64,000 nt of DNA from DASSUW01 sp963830725. GTDB taxonomy: Bacteria; Actinomycetota; Thermoleophilia; Solirubrobacterales; Solirubrobacteraceae. The position numbers were made by a program, and so were the translations under genes. The stretch lies in the NCBI GenBank assembly GCA_963830725.1, contig CAWHNO010000012.1:146924-210923 (forward strand). Reading direction: 5' to 3'. Positions 35,457-44,283 of this stretch are shown in pieces. Every line of letters begins with the position of its first letter. Position 1 is the stretch's first letter. The notes beneath the pieces are model-generated. The model worked only from the letters and a program-made list of their open reading frames with translations, did no database searches and had not been told where the DNA came from.

Positions 35457-36772
35457 CGCAGCCCCCTCCGGCCCATGGCGCCCGCCGGCCGGCGCGCGCG
35501 GTCGGACACCAGCAGCAGCAGCGCGAGCAGGACGAAGTTGGCGAGGATCGAGGAGCCGCCGTAGGAGACGAACGGGAGCGTGACGCCGGTCAGCGGGATC
35601 ACGCGCGTGACGCCGCCGACGATCACGAACACCTGGAGCGCGAAGACCGCGCTCAGCCCGGCGGCCAGCAGCTTCGAGAACGAGTCGGAGGCGAGCGTCG
35701 CCGTGCGGAACCCGCGCTCGGCCAGCAGCATGTAGACGAGGATCAGCCCGCAGGCGCCGACCAGCCCGAGCTCGTTCGCGATCACCGCGTAGATGAGGTC
35801 GGTCGACGGCACGGGGATCAGCGGCGTGCCCTCGGGCGAGTTCAGCAGCGAGGCCCCGAGGCCGGTACCGAACAGCCCGCCGTCGGCCTGCGCGAACAGC
35901 GATTGCGCGATCTGGTAGCCCTCCCGCTCCACCCACTCGGGGTTGAAGGGGTCGAGCCAGATGTTGACGCGGTCCTGCACGTGGCTGACCGTCTTGGCGA
36001 AGAACCAGGCGCCGACGGCGAACATCCCCATGCCGATCACCACGAACGAGAGCCGGTTGGTGGCGACGTACAGCAGCGCGAGGAAGCCGCCGAAGTACAT
36101 CAGCGACGACCCGAGGTCGCGGATGAACACGAGCATCAGCATCGCCGCGCCCCAGACCACGAGCAGCGGCCCGAAGTGCTTGAGCGGCGGGATCGTCACG
36201 CCGACGACGCGCGTCGCGCCCTGCACGAGCACCTGCCGCGTGTCGCGCAGGTACGCCGCCAGGAAGATGATGATCGCGATCTTGCCGAACTCGGCGGGCT
36301 GGAAGGAGATCGGTCCGAGGCCGACGCCCAGGTACGCGCCGTTGACCTGCTCGCCGATCCCCGGCACGCGCGGCAGGAAGAGCAGGAACAGGCCCGCCAG
36401 GGCGATCGTGTAGCGGTAGCGCTCGAGGACCCGAAGGTCGCGCAGCAGGAGGATCGTCACGGCGAAGAGCCCGAGGCCGACCACGAACCACTGCGCCTGC
36501 TCGCGCGCCAGATCCTCGTCGATGCGATAGATCACGACCAGGCCGAAGCAGGCCAGCACGGCCACCAGCGGGAACATGTACGGGTCGGCGTGCGGGAGCG
36601 TGAAGCGGAGGAACAGGTGGCCGGCGAAGCACAGGCCGAGGAACCACGCGCCGTAGGTCAGCGAGATGTCGGACACCACGTCCGACTCCTGGATGAAGAT
36701 CGCCGCGAACCCTGCCGTGAGCAGCAGGGACGCGGGCACCAGGGCCAGCAGCTCGCGGTTGCGAGCGCTCAC
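35453..36772 (-). CDS. FtsW/RodA/SpoVE-family peptidoglycan glycosyltransferase
   Basis: The 439-aa polytopic protein has 10-11 membrane helices and the SEDS-family motifs GISFQPAEFGKIA-like (GPISFQPAEFGKIAIII) and LGLVGACGLI, then PFVSYGGSSILANF near the C-terminus. It polymerises lipid II into glycan strands together with the class B PBP. The GTG at 36772 overlaps the pstP stop by 4 bases. RodA (elongation) fits the gene order better than FtsW. Confidence 0.9.
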   Translation of the reverse strand: MSARNRELLALVPASLLLTAGFAAIFIQESDVVSDISLTYGAWFLGLCFAGHLFLRFTLPHADPYMFPLVAVLACFGLVVIYRIDEDLAREQAQWFVVGLGLFAVTILLLRDLRVLERYRYTIALAGLFLLFLPRVPGIGEQVNGAYLGVGLGPISFQPAEFGKIAIIIFLAAYLRDTRQVLVQGATRVVGVTIPPLKHFGPLLVVWGAAMLMLVFIRDLGSSLMYFGGFLALLYVATNRLSFVVIGMGMFAVGAWFFAKTVSHVQDRVNIWLDPFNPEWVEREGYQIAQSLFAQADGGLFGTGLGASLLNSPEGTPLIPVPSTDLIYAVIANELGLVGACGLILVYMLLAERGFRTATLASDSFSKLLAAGLSAVFALQVFVIVGGVTRVIPLTGVTLPFVSYGGSSILANFVLLALLLLVSDRARRPAGAMGRRGLR

Positions 36773-37947
36773 TGCAGCCGGCCCCGCTCGAGCTCGCTGA
36801 CGAGGTCCTCGGCGTCGTCCTTCGAGCGCAGCTTGTGGTCGGTGAAAGTGCCGCGCCGCTGCTCGGGCACCTGCGCGATCGTCACCCCGGAGGCGTAGTA
36901 GGGCTCGTAGAGCTCGAGCCCGAACGGCAGGTCGTAGGGCAGCCCGCGGTAGAGCGTGACCGTGCCCTGCGCGTCGACGCCGACGAAGTAGACGGCGCGC
37001 GACGCCGTCCAGAGAGCGGCGCCGACGATCGCGAGCACCGCCACGAGCGCGATCAGCCCGGTGGGGACGCGGCGCCGGCGGCGCTTGCGCGGCGGCGGCG
37101 CGGTGCGCTGCGGCGGCTCCTCGATCGGCTGCGCCTCGGGCACGGCCGTCAGCGTCGCGGTGGCCTGCGCCTCGGAACCATCCGGCCGCGCGCCCTGAAG
37201 CGTGTCGCCCTCCGAGGCGGCGAGCTCGGCCTCGTCGCCGCCGTCGACGTCCTCCAGCCGGAAGAGGATCACCGTGATGTTGTCGCGCCCGCCGGCGTCG
37301 TTGGCCGCCGCGATCAGCTCTCGCCCCGCCTGCCCGAGCGTGCCCGCGGCCTCGAGGACCTCGCGCACCCGCGCCTCGGGAACCATCGACGTCAGGCCAT
37401 CGGAGCAGACCATGAACACGTCGCCGGCGCGTGCCTGGTAGGCCTGGACGTCGACCTGGACCTCGGGCTCGGGGCCGAGCGCGCGCGTGATGACCGAGCG
37501 CTGCGGGTGCGTCTCCGCCTGCTCCTCGGTCAGCTTGCCACGGGCGACGAGCTCGCCGACCAGCGAGTGGTCGCGCGTGAGCCGGGTCAGCTCGCCGTCG
37601 CGCAGCACGTACGCTCGCGAGTCGCCGACATGCGCGATCGTGACCTCCTGCTCGCCGACGTAGGCCGCCGTGACCGTGGTCCCCATCCCGGCGCGCTGGG
37701 CCTCGCTGCGCGACCGATCGTGGATGCGGCGGTTGGCATCCTCGATCACGCGCACCAGCGCATCTGCGGGCGAGCCGTCCGGCAGGCCGCCATCGAACGA
37801 CTCGACAGCCATCTCGGAGGCGACCTCGCCGGCCTGCGCGCCGCCCATGCCGTCGGCGACGACGAACAGCGGCGCGCGGACGAAGTAGTTGTCCTCGTTG
37901 CCCTGGCGCTGTCGGCCGAGATCCGACGGCGTGGAAATGTTCCGCAA
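36769..37947 (-). CDS. pstP: PP2C-family Ser/Thr phosphatase PstP
   Basis: The 392-aa phosphatase has the PP2C metal site in GNEDNYF (residues 16-22) and VADGMGG (30-36), then HVGDSRAYVLRDGEL, CSDGLTSMV and GRDNITVI. A membrane helix near 296-318 leads to a small extracellular part. It reverses phosphorylation by the operon's kinases. It stands 9 bp downstream of fhaB. The layout is like PstP of Mycobacterium tuberculosis. Confidence 0.92.
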   Translation of the reverse strand: MRNISTPSDLGRQRQGNEDNYFVRAPLFVVADGMGGAQAGEVASEMAVESFDGGLPDGSPADALVRVIEDANRRIHDRSRSEAQRAGMGTTVTAAYVGEQEVTIAHVGDSRAYVLRDGELTRLTRDHSLVGELVARGKLTEEQAETHPQRSVITRALGPEPEVQVDVQAYQARAGDVFMVCSDGLTSMVPEARVREVLEAAGTLGQAGRELIAAANDAGGRDNITVILFRLEDVDGGDEAELAASEGDTLQGARPDGSEAQATATLTAVPEAQPIEEPPQRTAPPPRKRRRRRVPTGLIALVAVLAIVGAALWTASRAVYFVGVDAQGTVTLYRGLPYDLPFGLELYEPYYASGVTIAQVPEQRRGTFTDHKLRSKDDAEDLVSELERGRLQ

Positions 37948-37956
37948 TGCGCAGCA

Positions 37957-38436
37957 TCAGGCGCGCTCGAAGGTGAACTCAGAGTCCCCGATCCGGATGC
38001 TGTCACCCACATGCAGCGGTTGCGGCCCTCGTAGCGGCTCCCCGTTCAGGTACGTGCCGTTCGTGGAGCCGAGATCCTCCAGCACGATCACCTCGCCCTG
38101 TGGGGTCAGGCGCGCGTGCGCCGAGGACGCGAACGTGTCCTGGAGGCGGATGTCGGCGGAGTCGCCGCGGCCCAGCAGGGCGCCGTCCGAGAGGTCGTAG
38201 GCGGATCCCGCGCGCAGCCCGGCGGCGTTGGCGACCCGCAGCCGCGGCGCTCCCTCGTTGCCCTCGCCCAGGGCCGCGGTGGCGTGGTGCATCCCGGTGG
38301 CGTCCTCGTACGCGGGGGCGGCTTCGCGGCCGCGCCGCATGTCCTTCAGCACGGAGCGCGCCATCCAGAACAGGAAGAGATAGAGAACGGCGAGGAAGCC
38401 GAACTTCAGCGCGACGGCGACCGGGTCGAGCGCCAC
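37957..38436 (-). CDS. fhaB: FHA-domain protein FhaB
   Basis: The 159-aa protein has an N-terminal membrane helix (FGFLAVLYLFLFWMARSVL, residues 12-30) and a C-terminal FHA domain (LLGRGDSADIRLQDTFASSA and DLGSTNGTYLNGEP). It binds phospho-threonine peptides, recruiting partners such as the PBP or division proteins. The gene lies 4 bp after fhaA and 9 bp before pstP, the standard actinobacterial order. Confidence 0.9.
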   Translation of the reverse strand: MALDPVAVALKFGFLAVLYLFLFWMARSVLKDMRRGREAAPAYEDATGMHHATAALGEGNEGAPRLRVANAAGLRAGSAYDLSDGALLGRGDSADIRLQDTFASSAHARLTPQGEVIVLEDLGSTNGTYLNGEPLRGPQPLHVGDSIRIGDSEFTFERA

Positions 38437-38439
38437 CCG

Positions 38440-39195
38440 CTACTCCAGCTCGAAGGTGACCCGGGCGGTGCCGAGCTCGATCGTGTCCCCGGCCTTGAGC
38501 GACTGCGGGCCTTGAATTCTGCGCCCGTTGACCTTCACGCCGTTGGTAGAGCCGAGATCGCGGACGATCCACGAGCCGCCGGAGGGCCGGACCTCGGCGT
38601 GGCGACGCGAGACGTTGGGGTCGTCGACCACGACGTCGGCCTCGCGCGAGCGGCCGATCACGGCCCCGCCCGAGCCGAGCAGCTCGGTGCGCCCGCCCAC
38701 GCGCAGCCGCGCATTGCCGCGGCGCGGGTCGGGCTCCCGAAGCGGCTCGGCCAGCCGCTCGGAGACGGTGTAGACCATCGTGTGGCCCTGGTCTCCCTGG
38801 CGCGGCGCCTCCTCGGCGCGCTCAGGCGCCTTCACGAGCCGCGCCTGGATGCCGAACTCGCCGAGCCGGAGCTGCTCGTCCGTGCGGAACTCGATCGCGG
38901 GGCGCGTCGCCAGCGAGATCTTCTCGCGGCGCGCGTGCTCGAGCAGGTAGCCGGCCAGCTCGCGCCTGAGCTCGTCCTCGTAGCCCTCGAACTGCTTGCG
39001 ATCCTCCGGCGAGAGCCAGACGGCGTACTCGTTCGGAGCGTAGACGCGTGACAGCGATTGCACGCGGTGCTCGTCCATCTCACGGGCGAGCTTGCGCGCG
39101 ATCTCGACGGGGCGCACCTCGGAGCGGAAGGCACGCGAGAACGTGCCCTCGACAAGTCCGGCGAGCTTGGATTCGAGGCTCTTCAGCACACTCAT
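38440..39195 (-). CDS. fhaA: FhaA, DUF3662 plus FHA domain
   Basis: The 251-aa protein has the DUF3662 domain (residues 1-115: FSRAFRSEVRPVEIARKLAR) and an FHA domain (about 170-251: VIGRSREADVVVDDPNVSRR, DLGSTNGVKVNG). It is the phospho-reader of the PknB pathway; in mycobacteria it acts with the lipid II flippase. The ATG overlaps the stop of the upstream kinase gene by 4 bases. Confidence 0.92.
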   Translation of the reverse strand: MSVLKSLESKLAGLVEGTFSRAFRSEVRPVEIARKLAREMDEHRVQSLSRVYAPNEYAVWLSPEDRKQFEGYEDELRRELAGYLLEHARREKISLATRPAIEFRTDEQLRLGEFGIQARLVKAPERAEEAPRQGDQGHTMVYTVSERLAEPLREPDPRRGNARLRVGGRTELLGSGGAVIGRSREADVVVDDPNVSRRHAEVRPSGGSWIVRDLGSTNGVKVNGRRIQGPQSLKAGDTIELGTARVTFELE

Positions 39196-40863
39196 CGGCC
39201 CTCAAGAGTATTCCGCGCCCGTGCGCCGATCACCGCCAGCACGCCCGCCAACACGGCACCGGCGGCGAGGCCGTGCGGCTCCGCGAGGGCGGCCCAGCCG
39301 GCCACGGCGGCGGTCGCGGAGGCCAGCGCGGCGGCCCACGCGGCGGCGCCGGCGACGTCGAGTGCGACCGAGCGTCCGCGTACCAGCCAGGGCAGTACGA
39401 CCGCCGCGGCCGCCCACAGCGGCGCCAGCAGCAGCACACCGGACCGCGCGAGCGTCTCCAGCACCTCACCGGCGCTGCCAGGTGGCGTCCCCAGCGCGAT
39501 CTCGCGGTCCAGCAGCGGCTCGGCGAGCAGCAGCCACCACAGACCGGCGGCGCCGAGCGCGGCGCGCGCCCAAACGCCGCGGACGCGGCCCGCGACGGCC
39601 GGATAGGCGCCGGCGAGGCCGGCCAGGCCGAGCGCCGGCGCCACGGCCGGCAGCGACCAGGTGAGCCCGCGCCGGCGCAGCAGCAGCGGCGGCACGACTG
39701 ACCGCGGCGGCGACCAGCGCGGCGGCGTCCGGCCACGGGCCGGCGAGCGCGGCCACGCAGCCCGCGGCGGCGATCAGCCAGCCGGCGCGCGGGAAGAGCG
39801 CGACGAGGATGAACGCCGCCACGGCGCCGGTGAGCGGGGCGACGATGAGATCGGCACCTCCCTGCGCGGTGCCGTCGGCCCCGGCCTCGAGGCCGGTCAC
39901 CCAACCTGGCGGATCGGCAGCCGCGGCCAGGGCGAGCGCGGTCAGCGCCGCAGCGGCCGATCCGGCGGCGGCACGGGCGAGCGGCGGCATGCGGGTCGCC
40001 CGCTCCAGCGGGTGCGGGGCGATCGTGCCGCCGTCATCGGAGACCTCCGGAAGCGCGGCCGCCAGCCCCTCGGACAGCTCGTCGAGCGTGCCGCGCGCCT
40101 CGGGATCGGGCGCCAGCGCACGGTCGAGCGCCGCGCACAGCTCCGCGGGCAGGTCGCGCCGGCGCGAGCGCAGCGCCGGGAGGACCGAGCCGACGAGCCG
40201 CGCGGTGGCCGCGGGGCTCGGGCCGCGGACGGGATTGGCGCCCGCGAGCGCCTCGTAGAGCACGAGCGCGAGCGCATACAGGTCGGCGCGCTCGTCGACA
40301 CGCCGGCCCGCCGCCTGCTCAGGCGCCATGTAGGCGAGCGTCCCGACCACGTCGCCGGTGCGGGTCAGCGGCTCGTCGCCGGCCAGGTGGGCAACGCCGA
40401 AGTCGGTCAGCTTGGCCGCGACGTGGGCCTCGTCGGGCACGATCACGTTCTGCGGCTTGACGTCGCGATGGATCACGCCGCGCTCGTGCGCGTGGCCGAG
40501 CGCCTCGGCCAGCGCGAGCCCGACGCGCAGCACGTCGCGGTCGCTCAGCGTGCCGTCGCGCTCGAGCTCGTCGAGCGTGCGGCCGCGGACCAACTCGGAG
40601 ACCAGGTACCGACCTTCGCCATCGTCACCGGCGTCGTACACCGCCACGATCCCCGGGTGGTGGAGGCGCGCCGCCGCGAGCGCCTCCCGCTCGGACCGCT
40701 CGGGCGGCGCCCCCTGGGCCGGGATGAGCTTCAGCGCGACGATCCGGTCGAGCCGCTCGTCGTGCGCGGCGTAGACGGTCCCGAAGCCCCCGGAGCCCAG
40801 TCGCCGGCCGACCCGGTACCGCCCGGCGACGAGCACGCGGCCCGCGACCTCGGTGACGTCCAT
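39192..40863 (-). CDS. Ser/Thr protein kinase with multi-helix membrane region (frameshifted)
   Basis: From ATG 40863 the kinase domain is complete (LGSGGFGTVY near residues 20-29, HRDVKPQN, DFGVAHL, GTLAYMAPEQ). Several membrane helices follow. Near 39690-39700 one extra base moves the frame; the remainder (GLTWSLPAVAPALGLAGLAG, then LWWLLLAEPLLDREIALGTP, to ARARNTLEGR and the stop at 39192) is clearly the same membrane domain. The restored protein is about 557 aa. It heads the fhaA-ddl operon, replacing or adding to the usual PknA. The multi-helix C-terminus is unlike PASTA kinases and may sense the membrane. Confidence 0.75.
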
Positions 40864-41000
40864 CCGAACCCCCCTTCGACGGGCCCGCCCGGGACCCTTC
40901 CGGACGCTGCCGCCGGGTGGGTTGGTATTACTGAACCCCTTTACAGGGTCGACCTGGCGCGGTGAGATGGGCCGCGCCGCGAGGAGACGAACTACCAGCC

Positions 41001-42113
41001 TTGTCCTTCTTCGACGAGGACGACGAGCCCCGCCGGACCCCGCGGCCGCGTCGCGCGCGCCCGGGCGGCGGAGGTGTCGCCACCACCGATTCCCAGACGC
41101 TCTTGATCCGGCGCGCCGTCGCGCTGATCGGCGGCATCCTGATTCTGCTGCTGCTGCTGTTCTTCGTCAACTCGTGCCGCGACCGGCAGCGGGAGAACGC
41201 GCTCAAGGACTACAACCGCCAGCTGTCGACGATCGCCACGGACTCGGCACGACAGGTCGGCGCGCCGTTCTTCCAGATGCTCGAGCAGGGCGGCGGCAGC
41301 CAGCCGCAGGAGCTCCAGACCGAGATCTCGAGCTATCGCGTGGCGGCCGAGCAGCAGTACGAGCAGGCCAAGCGGCTCGACGTGCCGAGCGAGATGAAGG
41401 GCGCGCAGGAGGCGGCCCTGATCGCGCTCGAGTGGCGGCGCGACGGCCTCGACCGCATCGCGCAGCAGATCCGCCCCGCGCTCGGCGACGAGAGCGAGCA
41501 GGCGGACGAGGCGATCAACGACATCGCCGGCCAGATGGCGGCCTTCAACGCCTCCGACGTGGCGTGGGACACGCGCGTGGTCCCCTTCATCACCGCGGCG
41601 CTCGAGGAGCAGGAGATCGGCGGGCAGGAGATCAGCCGCTCGCCGTTCCTGGCGAGCACCGAGTGGCTGCAGCCGCAGAAGGTCGCCGAAGTGCTCGACC
41701 AGCAGCTCACGAGCGGCGACGGCGGCGGCGAGCCGACCGGCCCGGGCCTGCACGGCTCCGGTCTGGACTCGACGAACTACGGCGACGTCACGCTGCAGCC
41801 CGGCGCCAGCAACCAGCTCACCTACGAGCCCGGCACCGGCTTCACCGTGAGCTTCACCAACCAGGGCGAGAACGACGAGTTCGACGTCAAGGTCACGGTG
41901 CGGATCACGCGCGAGGGCGGCGACCCGATCACCACCTCGGAGACGATCCCGAAGGTGGCCGCCGGCGAGAGCGCGACGGCTGAGCTTCCGCTCGAGGACC
42001 AGCCGCCGCTCGACACCGCGGTGGTCATCGCCGTCAGCGTCGCCCGAGTGCCGGGCGAGGAGAAGGTCGACAACAACAGGGCGCAGTACCCCGCGCTGTT
42101 CTCGCGCGGGTAG
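41001..42113 (+). CDS. Membrane protein with CARDB-like extracellular domain
   Basis: From the TTG at 41001 (SFFDEDDEPRRTPR) the protein has 370 aa; a GTG at 40962 is an alternative start. A membrane helix lies near residues 38-60 (AVALIGGILILLLLLFFVNS). Next come a helical domain rich in Glu and Gln and a C-terminal CARDB-like beta-sandwich (FTVSFTNQGENDEFDVKVTV). It is probably an envelope or cell-surface protein of unknown function. It is divergent from the kinase operon across a 137-bp gap that should hold both promoters. Confidence 0.7.
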   Translation: MSFFDEDDEPRRTPRPRRARPGGGGVATTDSQTLLIRRAVALIGGILILLLLLFFVNSCRDRQRENALKDYNRQLSTIATDSARQVGAPFFQMLEQGGGSQPQELQTEISSYRVAAEQQYEQAKRLDVPSEMKGAQEAALIALEWRRDGLDRIAQQIRPALGDESEQADEAINDIAGQMAAFNASDVAWDTRVVPFITAALEEQEIGGQEISRSPFLASTEWLQPQKVAEVLDQQLTSGDGGGEPTGPGLHGSGLDSTNYGDVTLQPGASNQLTYEPGTGFTVSFTNQGENDEFDVKVTVRITREGGDPITTSETIPKVAAGESATAELPLEDQPPLDTAVVIAVSVARVPGEEKVDNNRAQYPALFSRG

Positions 42114-42170
42114 GGCCGCGACCGGCCCACCCAACGAGCCGTTCCGCAGCGTTCGTAGACTTCTCGCGTC

Positions 42171-42695
42171 GTGGACGAGCTGACCGAACCGGCGGGAATC
42201 GTCGCGCTCGCGGCCGGGGCACTGGCGCTGCTGGCGCTGGTCATCGTCGTCGTGCTCGCGGTGAAGCTGCGCCGGCTCCGGGCCGCCCAGGAGGTCGTGC
42301 TCGGACCCAGCGGGCGCGATGACCTGGTCGGCCACGCGCGGGCGCTCCAGTCGGCCTTCGAGACCCTCCATGGCCGTGTGGAGGAGGTGGCGGAGCGCCT
42401 CGATGCCCGCATGGGCGCCGCCGAGCGCCGGCTCGACGGGGCGATCGCCCACCGTGCGCTGGTGCGCTACGACGCCTACGGCGAGCTGTCCGGCCACCAG
42501 TCGACGTCGCTCGCGCTGCTCGACGCCGCCCGCAACGGCGTCGTGCTGTCGTGCATCGCCCACCGCGACACCGCGCGCCTGTACTGCAAGCAGGTGTTCG
42601 ACGGGCGCGGGGAGCACCAGCTGTCGCCGGAGGAGGACGAGGCGATCCGGCTCGCCCTCGCCGGCGCGGCGCCGCGTACCGTCACGCTCGACTGA
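42171..42695 (+). CDS. DUF4446-family membrane protein
   Basis: The 174-aa protein has one N-terminal membrane helix (residues 9-31), a coiled segment (LQSAFETLHGRVEEVAERLD) and a small conserved C-terminal domain (HRALVRYDAYGELSGHQSTS and ALLDAARNGVVLSCIAHRDT) typical of DUF4446. Function unknown, membrane-facing. The stop overlaps the pheA start (TGATG), so the two are coupled. Confidence 0.8.
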   Translation: MDELTEPAGIVALAAGALALLALVIVVVLAVKLRRLRAAQEVVLGPSGRDDLVGHARALQSAFETLHGRVEEVAERLDARMGAAERRLDGAIAHRALVRYDAYGELSGHQSTSLALLDAARNGVVLSCIAHRDTARLYCKQVFDGRGEHQLSPEEDEAIRLALAGAAPRTVTLD

Positions 42696-43537
42696 TGCGG
42701 ATCGGCTACCTCGGCCCGGACGGAACGGTCAGCCACGAGGCGCTGATGTCGGCGCCCGGCGCCGAGGCGTTCGAGCTCGCCCCGCAGCCGACGCTGCACG
42801 AGGCGGTGATCGCGGTCCACGACGGCGACGTCGAGCGCGCCCTGGTTCCGATCGAGAACTCGCTCGAGGGCTCGGTCAACCCGACGCTGGACGCGATCGC
42901 GTTCGAGACCGACGACGTTGTCATCGTCGGCGAGCTGCGGTGGCCGGTCCACCTGCACCTCGTCGCGGCCGGTCCGCTGGAGCTGGACGAGGTGCGGGCG
43001 GTCGTCTCCCACCCGCAGGCCAGCGGCCAGTGCGGGCGCTTCCTGCGCAGGACGCTGCCGGGCGTGCCGGTGGTCGCCGCCCGCTCGACCGCCGACGCGG
43101 TGCGGCACGTCGCGGACGGGTTCGAGTCCGGCGCGGCGGCGATCGGCACGCGCGGTGCCGCCGCACGCTACGGCTGCACCGTGCTGCGCGAGGACGTCGA
43201 GGACGACCCCGGCAGCGAGACGCGGTTCGTCTGGATCGCCCGCGCGGGCACCGAGCCGCAGGCCTCGCCGGGCGACCGGTTCAAGACCGCGCTGGTGTTC
43301 TGGGGCGCCGGCTCGTCGGGCCCGGGCTGGCTCGTGGGCTGCCTCGCCGAGTTCGCCGCGCGCGATGTGAACCTGACGCGGATCGAGTCGCGGCCGCGCC
43401 GCCAGCGGCTCGGCGAGTACATGTTCTTCCTCGATCTCGACGGTCATGCGGACGAGCCCGCGGTCGCCGCGGCGATCGCCGGACTGTCCTCGAACGCCGA
43501 TGTGGTGCGCGTTCTCGGGTCGTATCCGGCGGCGTGA
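42695..43537 (+). CDS. pheA: Prephenate dehydratase
   Basis: The 280-aa enzyme starts RIGYLGPDGTVSHEALM, has VPIENSLEGSV and the catalytic TRF in SETRFVWIA, then a C-terminal ACT domain (residues about 188-280; TRIESRPRRQRLGEYMFFLD is the phenylalanine-binding ESRP region). It converts prephenate to phenylpyruvate and is feedback inhibited by Phe. The ATG overlaps the DUF4446 stop by one base. Confidence 0.93.
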   Translation: MRIGYLGPDGTVSHEALMSAPGAEAFELAPQPTLHEAVIAVHDGDVERALVPIENSLEGSVNPTLDAIAFETDDVVIVGELRWPVHLHLVAAGPLELDEVRAVVSHPQASGQCGRFLRRTLPGVPVVAARSTADAVRHVADGFESGAAAIGTRGAAARYGCTVLREDVEDDPGSETRFVWIARAGTEPQASPGDRFKTALVFWGAGSSGPGWLVGCLAEFAARDVNLTRIESRPRRQRLGEYMFFLDLDGHADEPAVAAAIAGLSSNADVVRVLGSYPAA

Positions 43538-43585
43538 ACCGCCCGGAGAGGTGGCTACACTCCCGAATCAGCGATGGGATCCAGC

Positions 43586-43607
43586 ACCCCAGTACCACCA
43601 CTGGGGT
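43586..43607 (+). promoter_or_regulatory. 8-bp stem hairpin before HNH gene
   Basis: ACCCCAGT and ACTGGGGT form a perfect 8-bp stem around a 6-base loop. It lies 49 bp after pheA and 72 bp before the likely HNH start, so it could be the pheA terminator or a leader element. Confidence 0.4.
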
Positions 43608-43645
43608 CCGTGTCGCATGACGATCGCCCGCGACACGGATCCAAT

Positions 43646-43667
43646 ACCAACGGCACCGGCCGTTGGT
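43646..43667 (+). promoter_or_regulatory. 9-bp stem hairpin in HNH leader
   Basis: ACCAACGGC and GCCGTTGGT form a perfect 9-bp stem with the loop ACCG, ending 11 bases before the GTG start at 43679. Being that close, it could hide the ribosome site. Confidence 0.4.
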
Positions 43668-43678
43668 CTGGTGGTCGT

Positions 43679-44176
43679 GTGCTGGTGCTGAACGCGACGT
43701 ACGAGCCGATCAACGTCTGCACGGTCCGTCGCGCCACGGTCCTGCTGCTCAAGGAGAAGGCCGAGGTCATCGAGATCGGGGCGACCGACCTGCACTGGGC
43801 GACCGGCTCGCTGCCCAGGCCCGTCGTGATCCGGCTGGTGACCTACGTGCGCGTCCCGCGCGACAGCCACAAGCGCAAGATCACACGCCGCGCAGTGTTC
43901 GCACGCGACGGCTGGCAGTGCATGTACTGCGGCGCCCGCACGTCGCTGACCGTGGACCACGTGATCCCTCGCTCGAAGGGCGGCGGCTCGAGCTGGGACA
44001 ACATCGTCGCGTCCTGCGCGCCCTGCAATCGCCGCAAGGGCGACCGGCTGCCGCACCAGGTCAACATGCATCCGCGGATCAAGCCGCGCACGCCGGCGGC
44101 GCACATCTTCATCCAGCTCGCGTCGCCGACCATACCGGCGACCTGGAAGCAGTATCTGCCGCTCCACGCAACTTAG
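43679..44176 (+). CDS. HNH endonuclease family protein
   Basis: From GTG 43679 the 165-aa protein reads VLVLNATYEPINVCTVRRAT and RRAVFARDGWQCMYCG, then VDHVIPRSKGG and CAPCNRRKGDRLP, the zinc-binding Cys pairs and the His-Asn-His core of the HNH family. This actinobacterial type is widespread and its biological role is unclear; it is not tied to a phage here. A longer frame from 43574 is possible but would run through two hairpins and is low quality. Function in DNA repair or a house-keeping nuclease is a guess. Confidence 0.85.
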   Translation: MLVLNATYEPINVCTVRRATVLLLKEKAEVIEIGATDLHWATGSLPRPVVIRLVTYVRVPRDSHKRKITRRAVFARDGWQCMYCGARTSLTVDHVIPRSKGGGSSWDNIVASCAPCNRRKGDRLPHQVNMHPRIKPRTPAAHIFIQLASPTIPATWKQYLPLHAT

Positions 44177-44283
44177 CGCAGCGGCACCGACACGTCTGAA
44201 GCCGGCGTGGGTGACGCCCCCGGCGGGTAGACCCGCGTCCGGGCGCCGGCGGTGGGATCGGCGAAGGGACACGGGAGGAAGGC

